Shown here: positions 19,593 through 26,870 of the stretch, one piece after another
Numbering within the stretch: position 1 is the stretch's first letter
How the letters are laid out: every line of letters begins with the position of its first letter
Assembly: GCF_006439025.1 (NCBI RefSeq)
Contig: NZ_RCYZ01000001.1
Location: 1 to 64,000 of the forward strand
Source of the DNA: Hymenobacter nivis
GTDB taxonomy: Bacteria > Bacteroidota > Bacteroidia > Cytophagales > Hymenobacteraceae
Direction: 5' to 3'
Length of the DNA stretch: 64,000 nucleotides
Program-made: the position numbers and the translations under genes
Notes under the pieces: model-generated
Databases searched by the model: none
The model's input: the letters and a program-made list of their open reading frames with translations, nothing else
What the model was told of the DNA's origin: nothing

Positions 19593-20366
19593 ATGTCGCC
19601 ACTCGTTCTGCTTGCCATCGTGCTCGTTCTCCTCGTGCTCAGCCTGCGCATTGCACAGGAATACCAGCGCGCCATTGTGTTCCGGCTGGGGCGCTACACG
19701 GGTACCCGGGGCCCCGGGCTGTACTTCCTCATCCCGTTTATGGAGCGCCAGCAAACCATCGACATGCGCACCAAAACGGTGGAACTGGAGCAGCAGGAAA
19801 CCATCACCAAGGACAGCGTGACCATCAAGGTGAACGCCGTGCTGTGGTTCAAGGTGCTCAACCCGGCCGATGCAGTGATTAAGGTAGCCGACTACAACAA
19901 GGCGGTGTACCAGCTTTCGGTCACGGCGCTGCGCAACATTATTGGGCAAAACCAGCTCGACGAGGTGCTGCGCGAGCGGGCCCAAATCAACGGGGCCCTG
20001 CTGCAAATTGTGGATGCGGCCACCGAGGCCTGGGGCGTTAAAATCGAGCTGGTCGAAATCAAGGACGTCGAGATTCCGGAGTCCATGCAGCGGGCGATGG
20101 CGCGCGAGGCCGAGGCCATCCGCGAGAAGCGCGCCCGCATCATCAAGGCCGAAGCCGAGCTGGAGGCCTCGCTCAAACTCACGCAGGGGGCCCTGGAAAT
20201 GGAAAAAAGCCCCATTGCCCTGGAGCTGCGCCGCATGCAGATGCTCTCGGAAATCGGCATCGACAACAACACGACCACCGTGGTGCTCATCCCCTCCGAG
20301 TTCACGCAGGCCGCCAAAAGCTTCTCGCAGATGGTGGGCCAAGGCACCCCGCCGCCGGCCGCATAG
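19593..20366 (+). CDS. SPFH/Band 7 protein, slipin (stomatin-like)
   Basis: 257 residues. One N-terminal transmembrane helix (about 2-20) is followed by the SPFH domain: YQRAIVFRLGRYTG, GPGLYFLIPFMERQQTIDMR, then TVIALRNIIG-like helices (here SVTALRNIIGQNQLDEVLRER). A coiled coil with repeated EAEAIREKRARIIKAEAEL precedes the tail. Slipins form membrane microdomain rings and usually sit next to an NfeD gene; none is adjacent here. It ends 10 nt from the convergent kinase gene with no room for a palindrome. Confidence 0.92.
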   Translation: MSPLVLLAIVLVLLVLSLRIAQEYQRAIVFRLGRYTGTRGPGLYFLIPFMERQQTIDMRTKTVELEQQETITKDSVTIKVNAVLWFKVLNPADAVIKVADYNKAVYQLSVTALRNIIGQNQLDEVLRERAQINGALLQIVDAATEAWGVKIELVEIKDVEIPESMQRAMAREAEAIREKRARIIKAEAELEASLKLTQGALEMEKSPIALELRRMQMLSEIGIDNNTTTVVLIPSEFTQAAKSFSQMVGQGTPPPAA

Positions 20367-20376
20367 CGCAGGGGCC

Positions 20377-22833
20377 CTACTGCACGGCCACAATCTTGCG
20401 CAGCAGCTCGTCGGCCTCGAAGGGCTTGGCCAGGTGGTCGTCCATGCCCGCAGCCAGGTACTTGTCGTAGTCGCCCTGAAAAGCGTTGGCCGTGAGGGCG
20501 ATGATGGGCGTGCGGGCCCGGGTACGGTCGGGGTCGCGGCGTATGCGGGCCGTCACCTCCACGCCGCTCATGTCGGGCATCTTAATGTCCATCAGCACCA
20601 CGTCGTAGCGGGCCTGGGCAAACAGGGCCAGGGCCCCCGCGCCGTTCACGGCGCTGTCCACCACCAGGCCCTGGTGCTCCAGCACGTACTGCACCAGCTG
20701 GCGGTTCAGCTCGTTGTCTTCCACCAGCAGCACCCGCAGGCCACGGGCCACGCCGGCGGCCGGCGGGGGCGTGGAGGCCCCCGCGCCCGCCGACGCTTCG
20801 GGGGCAGGGGCGGCGGCTTCGGCAAAGGTGAGGGCGAAGGCGAAGGTGGTGCCCTCGCCCGGGGCGCTGCTCACCAGCAAGCGCCCGCCCAGCTGCTCTA
20901 CGAGGCGGCTGCTGATGGTGAGCCCCAGCCCAGTGCCCCCAAACTGGCGCGCCGTATCGGCCGAGGCCTGCGCGAAGCTCTCAAAGATTGCCTCCTGCCG
21001 GTCGGCCGGAATGCCCAGCCCCGTATCCGTCACGCGGAAGGCCACGGTGAGGGCCCCGGCGGGGCGGGCCAGCACCCGGGCGCGCAGCGCCACGGTGCCC
21101 CGCTCGGTGAACTTGAGGGCGTTGCCGAGCAGGTTCACCAGCACCTGGCGCAGGCGCAGGGCGTCGCCGCGCACCCACGGCAGCGGCGCCAAGTCGAGGG
21201 TCAGGGCCAGGTTTTTCTCGGTGGCCTGGTGGGCCAACATCTGCCCCACGGCGTGCAGCGCGGCCGCCAGGTCGAAGGGCTCGTGCTCGGGGCCCTGCTC
21301 GGCCGAGGTAATCTTGGCGATATCGAGCACGTCGTTGAGCACCCCCAGCAGGTGCTGGCCCGCCGTGCGGATGGCCCCCACGTACTCCTGCTGCCGGGGC
21401 GTGAGCGGGGTGTTGCGCGCCAGCAGGCCCGCCATGCCCAGCACCGCGTTCAGGGGCGTGCGAATTTCGTGGCTCATGTTGGAAAGGAAGCTCTCGCGGG
21501 CCAGGGCCGCCTGCTCGGCCGCCAGCTTGGCCCGCCGCAGCTCGCGCTCGGCCAGGTAGCGCTCCGTCACGTCCAGCCCCGAGCCCACCACCATGCGCAG
21601 GGCCCCGTCCGCCCCAAACACCGGCCGCAGGCGCCGCATTTTCTGCTGCAGGCCGGTGGAAGTTTCCACGGTTTCCTCCCAGGCCGCGTCGGCCCGCTGG
21701 CGCAGCACCTGGTTAAATACCCGCTCGCGCTGCACGGCCACCTCGGCCGGGCGCCCCCGCCAAGCGCAGTATTCCCGGTTGGTCATGCCCATGGCCTGCT
21801 CCCGCACCTCGGCGTCGGCAATGGAGGCGGGGTTGGCGTACAGGTAGCGGTGGGCCGGGTCAAACACGGCAATGTCAACGGGTAATTGATTGAGGATGGC
21901 CTCGTAAAACTCGCGCTGATGCGCCATTTTCTGCTCGATGCGCAGGCGTTCGCTGATGTCGATGCCCGTTAGCATAACCATCCGCAGGGCCCCATCCGGG
22001 CCAAACAAGGGCTGGGCACTGCCCAGCCAGCAGCGTTCCTTGCCGCTGTACAGCAGTCGTTCTTCCCACGTTACCTCGCGCCGCTGCTGCACGGCCCGCT
22101 CCAGGCGCTGCTGCCGCAGCTCGGCTTGCAGCTGGGAGCGGCCGCGCAGGCCGTAGCTTTCCGTCGTGTTGCATCCCACCATCGCCCTCCGCAACGCCTG
22201 GTCGGGCTCAGAGGTGGCGTTCACGAACAGATACCGCAAGTCGGCGTCCAGCACCGACACGGCCGAGGGCAAGTGCATCAATACATCCTCATAAAAGGCT
22301 TGCTGCTCCACTAATTGCTGTTCGGTACGCCGTTGTTTCGTCACATCGCGGGCGCTGAGCAGATACCCCGCACCCCCACCGTCCAGCACCAGGTAGTCCA
22401 CCGCAATAATGCGGCCGTCGGCCAACGCAAAGTCGTTGTTGAGCGACGTTTGGTTAGCCTCCCGCATCGCCTGCATTCGGGCCCCAACGCTTACCGGATC
22501 GGCCAGCAGCCGCTGATCGGCCAACATGCCCGAGGCATTGCGCTGCTCATTGAGGTCTTGCACACTGTCTGCGGGCAGTGCAAACATGTCGCGGCACTCG
22601 TCACTCACAAACCGGACCTGGTTATTACCGTCGAGCAGCATTGTGGCCACGGGAATGGCCCGCAGCACCGCCAGCAGCTCGTTTTCATGGCGATGGGCCG
22701 CTTGCTGGGCGGTGGCCACTTCTTGCTCGAGGGCGGCCACCCGGGCCTCCAACGCCAGGCAGCGGGCCCGTTCGGCCGCTAGCTCGGCGGCCAGGTCGGG
22801 TTTTAAGCCGGTAGCGGGAGGGAAAGAAACCAT
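20377..22833 (-). CDS. Hybrid sensor histidine kinase with three PAS domains and receiver
   Basis: 818 residues, no transmembrane helices. An N-terminal coiled coil (AERARCLALEARVAALEQEV) is followed by three PAS/PAC units (about 55-165, 175-300 and 305-435), HisKA with NMSHEIRTPLNAVLG (phospho-His455), HATPase (NALKFTERGT, DTGLGI, GGTGLGLTIS) and one receiver (LLVEDNELNRQL; Asp in DVVLMDIKMPDMSG; Lys in LAKPFE). No Hpt, unlike the kinase at 8483. It is an orphan, so its phosphate acceptor is unknown. The two kinases share the same catalytic core and may be paralogues. Confidence 0.92.
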   Translation of the reverse strand: MVSFPPATGLKPDLAAELAAERARCLALEARVAALEQEVATAQQAAHRHENELLAVLRAIPVATMLLDGNNQVRFVSDECRDMFALPADSVQDLNEQRNASGMLADQRLLADPVSVGARMQAMREANQTSLNNDFALADGRIIAVDYLVLDGGGAGYLLSARDVTKQRRTEQQLVEQQAFYEDVLMHLPSAVSVLDADLRYLFVNATSEPDQALRRAMVGCNTTESYGLRGRSQLQAELRQQRLERAVQQRREVTWEERLLYSGKERCWLGSAQPLFGPDGALRMVMLTGIDISERLRIEQKMAHQREFYEAILNQLPVDIAVFDPAHRYLYANPASIADAEVREQAMGMTNREYCAWRGRPAEVAVQRERVFNQVLRQRADAAWEETVETSTGLQQKMRRLRPVFGADGALRMVVGSGLDVTERYLAERELRRAKLAAEQAALARESFLSNMSHEIRTPLNAVLGMAGLLARNTPLTPRQQEYVGAIRTAGQHLLGVLNDVLDIAKITSAEQGPEHEPFDLAAALHAVGQMLAHQATEKNLALTLDLAPLPWVRGDALRLRQVLVNLLGNALKFTERGTVALRARVLARPAGALTVAFRVTDTGLGIPADRQEAIFESFAQASADTARQFGGTGLGLTISSRLVEQLGGRLLVSSAPGEGTTFAFALTFAEAAAPAPEASAGAGASTPPPAAGVARGLRVLLVEDNELNRQLVQYVLEHQGLVVDSAVNGAGALALFAQARYDVVLMDIKMPDMSGVEVTARIRRDPDRTRARTPIIALTANAFQGDYDKYLAAGMDDHLAKPFEADELLRKIVAVQ

Positions 22834-23275
22834 GAAAAAACAGCAAAAAACCTATCTCTATCTGTTGCGCAATTCAGCCGCAACAAGTCCGGTAGCCCTA
22901 AACAATGTACAACTTACGGGTAATTCATCAATTGCACTAGTTGCCGGTGTTATAGGCCAGCCAACCTAAGAGCAATGAGGGGCGCACTGCGTTAGCAATT
23001 TGCCAGTCAGCACCATCCGTTATTATGAATAAGCTCAACAGTAAACTAATATTATTTATTATTTATCTTTTTATAATACAACCAAGATAGCGGTTAGGTA
23101 CTCGCCCCGCCAAAATACCAACCTGCCCGGGGCTGCCCCCTGCGTGCGGCCCCGAGGCCCCAAGGTGGCAGTTTTGGGGCCCCGGGACCGAACATGTGCA
23201 GCCTTTTCACGTTCTCAAAAACACCGTTGCGCGGAGCCCCGGCCCGGGGCCCCACCGTTTTTTTCCTCGTCGCCC
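22834..23275. other. 442-bp intergenic region with an AT-rich core
   Basis: It separates the divergent histidine kinase and SDR genes. Most of the region, especially 22990-23095, is unusually AT-rich with runs such as TTATTTATTATTTATC. A TAGGTTTT on the minus strand near the kinase start could be its -7 element. No open frame, RNA family or clear repeat was seen. Confidence 0.4.
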
Positions 23276-24754
23276 ATGAAAATTTTACTCACCGGGGCCA
23301 CCGGCTACATTGGCCAGCGCCTACTCCCGGGCTTAGCCGAGGCCGGCCACGAGGTGGTATGCCTCGTGCGCGACGCCCGCCGCTTTGCCCTGCCCGATAC
23401 GCTGCCCGAGGCCCGACGCGCGCAGGTGAGCGCCGTGCAGGGCGACTTGCTAAAGCCCGAAACCCTGGCCGACCTGCCCCTGGACATCGACGCGGCCTAC
23501 TACCTGGTGCACTCGATGAGCGGGGGCGATAAGGATTTCTTCCAGCTGGAGCAGGACTCGGCGCGCCACTTCGCGCAGTACCTCGACCGCACCGGGGCCC
23601 GGCAGGTCATCTACCTTTCCGGCATCGCCAACGACCACGACCTGAGCGTGCACCTGCGCTCGCGCAGCGCCGTGGAAGACGTGCTGGCCGGTGCCCAACG
23701 AGCCCAACTCACAGTACTGCGGGCCAGCATCATCATCGGGTCGGGCTCGGCTTCGTTCGAGATCATCCGCGACATTGTGGAGAAGCTGCCGGTGATGGTG
23801 ACGCCGCGCTGGCTGGACTCGCGCTGCCAGCCGCTGGGCATCCGCGACGTGATGTTTTACCTAGTGGCCGTGCTCGGCAACCCCGCTTGCCTGGGCCAAA
23901 GTTTCGACTTGGGGGGGCCCGACGTGCTGACCTACAAAGAGATGCTGCTCGGGCTGGCGGCCCAGCGTGGCTACAAGCGCTGGATCGTGACGGTGCCCGT
24001 GCTCACGCCGCGGCTCTCGTCGTGGTGGCTGTACTTGGTCACCAGCACCTCGTTTTCGCTGGCCCAAAGCCTGGTGGAAAGCCTCAAGAACGACACCGTG
24101 GCCGACCCCGCCCGCAGCATTGCCCGCGCCGTGCCGCACCAGTGCATGAGCTACCGCGAGGCCCTGGCCCTGGCCTTCCAGCGCATCGAGCAGAACGAGG
24201 TGGTGAGCAGCTGGAGCGACGCCATGAGCAGCGGCACCCTGCGCCAGAACTACATGGACGCCATCCAAATCCCCAAAAACGGGATGTTTTTCGACCGGCA
24301 GCTGCGGCCCTTTACGCGGCCCGTGGCCGAGGTGCTGGACAATATCTGGCGCATCGGCGGCGAGCGGGGCTGGTACAAAACCGACTGGCTCTGGCGCATC
24401 AGGGGCCTGATGGACAAGCTGGTGGGCGGCGTGGGCCTGCGCCGGGGCCGCCGCTCGCCCAGCCGCCTGCGCGCCGGCGACCCGCTCGATTTCTGGCGCG
24501 TGCTGGTGGCCGACCGCGCCGCCAAGCGCCTACTGCTCTACGCCGAAATGCGCCTGCCCGGCGAGGCCTGGCTCCAGTTCCGCATCGTGGACAACGAGGA
24601 CGGTACCCACGCCCTGGAGCAGCTGGCCGCCTACCGCCCCCAGGGCCTGGCCGGCCGCCTGTACTGGTACTCGGTGCTGCCCTTCCACGGCATCATTTTC
24701 AAGGGCATGGTGAAGAACCTGATTGAGTTTGATGCCCCGGACGCGGAAAAGTAG
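23276..24754 (+). CDS. SDR-family NAD(P)-binding oxidoreductase with DUF2867 domain
   Basis: 492 residues in two parts. The N-terminal atypical short-chain dehydrogenase fold has the glycine motif LLTGATGYIGQRLLPGLAE (4-22), YYLVHSMSG and an IIGSGSASFEIIRDIVEKLPVM block. The C-terminal DUF2867 domain (about 310-490) has WRIGGERGWYKTDWLWRIRG and ends YWYSVLPFHGIIFKGMVKNL. This two-domain arrangement is widespread, often annotated as NAD-dependent epimerase or NmrA-like, with unknown substrate. The start at MKILLTGATG is the family start. Confidence 0.88.
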   Translation: MKILLTGATGYIGQRLLPGLAEAGHEVVCLVRDARRFALPDTLPEARRAQVSAVQGDLLKPETLADLPLDIDAAYYLVHSMSGGDKDFFQLEQDSARHFAQYLDRTGARQVIYLSGIANDHDLSVHLRSRSAVEDVLAGAQRAQLTVLRASIIIGSGSASFEIIRDIVEKLPVMVTPRWLDSRCQPLGIRDVMFYLVAVLGNPACLGQSFDLGGPDVLTYKEMLLGLAAQRGYKRWIVTVPVLTPRLSSWWLYLVTSTSFSLAQSLVESLKNDTVADPARSIARAVPHQCMSYREALALAFQRIEQNEVVSSWSDAMSSGTLRQNYMDAIQIPKNGMFFDRQLRPFTRPVAEVLDNIWRIGGERGWYKTDWLWRIRGLMDKLVGGVGLRRGRRSPSRLRAGDPLDFWRVLVADRAAKRLLLYAEMRLPGEAWLQFRIVDNEDGTHALEQLAAYRPQGLAGRLYWYSVLPFHGIIFKGMVKNLIEFDAPDAEK

Positions 24755-24871
24755 CCAATTAATAGGCCGACCATAAGTCTAATGCTTTTTGCTTTAAGCA
24801 CTAATAATCAATAGTCTATATCGCGCATATTGGGCAGTGGCGAGTCTAACGGTTGTGTTTTTTGGATCGTG

Positions 24872-24898
24872 TTTGGGCAGGACGGGCGGCTACCTTTC
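24872..24898 (+). promoter_or_regulatory. Candidate promoter TTTG-n15-TACCTTTC
   Basis: TTTG at 24872-24875 and TACCTTTC at 24891-24898 resemble the Bacteroidota -33/-7 pair with a slightly short spacer. It lies 33 nt upstream of the Lgt-like fusion gene. Confidence 0.4.
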
Positions 24899-24931
24899 TA
24901 GCCGTCTCCCCTCCTTTCCAACGCACGGCCC

Positions 24932-26851
24932 ATGTTCCTTTATACTTTCGAACTGCCCGCCGTTTTTCGGCCCGGCCACTACACAGCCTGCTACTTACTG
25001 GCCGTGGCCACCTACCAACTGTTGTTGCTGCTGGAAGGCCAGCGGCGCGGCTTCGCGCTGCGCCCCTGGCTGCTGATGCAGGCCGCCACGCTGCTGGCTT
25101 TTGTGGTGGGCTGCAAACTGGTGGTGCTGCCGCTGACCGACTGGTCTTCGCTGGGGCCCGGCGGCGCGGCGCTGGGGGCATACCCGGTGCGCTCGGCGTT
25201 GGGTGGCATTGCCGCCAGCAGCTTGGTGCTGTTGGCGTTGCGGCGGTGGTTGGGCCTGGGCTGGGCAGCATTCGATGCGTTTGTGGGGCCCCTAGCGGCG
25301 GGGCTGGCCGTGCAGTGCCTGGGCTGCCTGGCGGCCGGCTGCTGCTGGGGCGAGCTGGCGGGCAACACTGGCTTGGGCATAAGCTTCGGGCCTGGCACGG
25401 GGCCCTACGCCGCTCAGGTGGCGCGGGGCCTGCTGGCCGCCGGGGCCCCGCACGCGCTGCCGGTGGTTCCCACGCAGCTGTACGGACTGGTGCTGTGCCT
25501 GGCGCTGGCCGGAGCCACCTGGGCCACGCGCCGCCGCGCCTGGCCAGCCGGCACGCGCTACTTACTGGGCACGGGGGCCCTGCTGCTGGTGTGGGGCGGG
25601 CTGTGCCAGTGGCGCGACCCGGCCAGCCAAACCCTGGGGGCCCAGCCGCTGGTGCTGGGTGGCTTGCGGCTGCTGGCTATCCAGTGGAGCGTGTTGGAGC
25701 TGGGGCTGCTGCACCTGGCCGGCGCGGCGCTGTTGAGGTGGTGGGGCACGGTCTTCCCGGTGGCCCGGGCGGCTGCACCCAGCGCGCCACGGCCGGCACG
25801 GCAACTGGCCGGCACCGCGGCACTGCTGGCCTTCACGGCCGCGCTTGCCCCGCACGCCCTCACCGGAGCCGAGTTCCGGGTGCTGCAAGTGGCGCTGGGG
25901 GCCCTGTTGCTGGCCGAAGCGGCTGCCTGGTGGCCGGCCTTGGCCGCGGCCGGGTGGCACGGGCCGCCGCGATTGGCCTTCGCCGGGGCCCTGGCCTTGC
26001 TCGTGCTGATGAGCCAGGCCCCCGCCCCCAGCCAGGATTCGGTGCGGTCCATCGATTTTTCGGTGGGCGCGTCGCAGGGGGCTTTCGACCAAGATTTCAA
26101 TTACTCTTCTACCACCGGCGGGGGGTGCGGCGGCGGCTCACAGTTGGCGGAGCGGGACGGTTACTTGCACAACTACCGGGCCGTGGGCGGACAAGTAGCC
26201 GTACAGGTTAATCCGGGTGGACTCGGCGGAATAGGCACGCTGGGCGTGGGCATGTGGGGCGGCACCGACCGGGTGAGCTACGCCCCGCAACCGCCCGGCG
26301 ACGGCCCTCTGCAAACCGACCACGTACGGTTCGTCAGCAACTACAATCTCTTCGACGTCAATCCTTACTTCGAAGGGCAGGGCCGAATGACGAAGGATTT
26401 GCGCATTGGCTACCGCCTCGGCTTTCACATGGGCAACCTATTGAATAACCGAGCTACGCGCAGAGATTCAACGCTAGAAACCCTGCATTTCCTGCCCGAA
26501 GCGCAGCTATGGGTAGGCAGCCGCCGGCTGCTGTTCGTGCAGGCCGATGCCGGCTACGGCGCGGGAGGCTTGGGCAATTACCTCTACCGCTTCGGCCTGG
26601 GCTCGGGGTTCGGCTCCGACAAATGGGGCAACGTAGTGGCCGGCCTGGCTCTCACCGACGCCAGCACCCAAACGTTTTCTGCGCTTTTCAGCTCCACCAG
26701 CGAACGTCCCATCAATTCCACGCTGGGCTTTGCAGCGGCCAATATCCACCTAGCCAACAGCAGCTTTACCCTGGAGCCCAGCGCCGCCACCGACTTTGGC
26801 CGGCACCATCAAGTCAATCTACGCCTGCACTACCGGCTGAATAGAAAATAG
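24932..26851 (+). CDS. Lgt-like membrane domain fused to a C-terminal beta-rich (outer-membrane-like) domain
   Basis: 639 residues. Residues ~1-375 are strongly hydrophobic (about ten segments) and carry Lgt-like landmarks: VRSALGGIAAS (87-97), GCLAAGCCWGELAGN (131-145) and PVVPTQLYG (177-185, cf. hPTQLYE). Against E. coli Lgt the essential His103 and Arg143 appear to be Leu and Cys, so ordinary diacylglyceryl transfer is doubtful. After DSVRSIDFSVG comes a Gly-Cys segment TTGGGCGGGS (Cys399), then ~230 residues of alternating beta strands (GQVAVQVNPGG, LRIGYRLGFHMG, FLPEAQLWVG, LLFVQADAGYGAG, HHQVNLRLHYRLNRK) like an outer-membrane barrel. An inner-membrane enzyme domain and a barrel in one chain is unusual, and cleavage between them is possible. 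No stop or frameshift separates the halves. Confidence 0.65.
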   Translation: MFLYTFELPAVFRPGHYTACYLLAVATYQLLLLLEGQRRGFALRPWLLMQAATLLAFVVGCKLVVLPLTDWSSLGPGGAALGAYPVRSALGGIAASSLVLLALRRWLGLGWAAFDAFVGPLAAGLAVQCLGCLAAGCCWGELAGNTGLGISFGPGTGPYAAQVARGLLAAGAPHALPVVPTQLYGLVLCLALAGATWATRRRAWPAGTRYLLGTGALLLVWGGLCQWRDPASQTLGAQPLVLGGLRLLAIQWSVLELGLLHLAGAALLRWWGTVFPVARAAAPSAPRPARQLAGTAALLAFTAALAPHALTGAEFRVLQVALGALLLAEAAAWWPALAAAGWHGPPRLAFAGALALLVLMSQAPAPSQDSVRSIDFSVGASQGAFDQDFNYSSTTGGGCGGGSQLAERDGYLHNYRAVGGQVAVQVNPGGLGGIGTLGVGMWGGTDRVSYAPQPPGDGPLQTDHVRFVSNYNLFDVNPYFEGQGRMTKDLRIGYRLGFHMGNLLNNRATRRDSTLETLHFLPEAQLWVGSRRLLFVQADAGYGAGGLGNYLYRFGLGSGFGSDKWGNVVAGLALTDASTQTFSALFSSTSERPINSTLGFAAANIHLANSSFTLEPSAATDFGRHHQVNLRLHYRLNRK

Positions 26852-26870
26852 GGCCCCGGGGCCCTATTTT
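26845..26870. terminator. 26-bp perfect palindrome between convergent stop codons
   Basis: AAAATAGGGCCCC and its exact reverse complement abut with no spacer. The palindrome contains the stop of the Lgt-like gene and touches the topB stop, giving A/T tracts on both sides: a compact bidirectional terminator. Confidence 0.75.

Noticed and set aside
24932..26060. Annotating the N-terminal half as a working Lgt
   Set aside because: The residues expected at Lgt His103 and Arg143 appear substituted, and the C-terminal fusion is foreign to Lgt.
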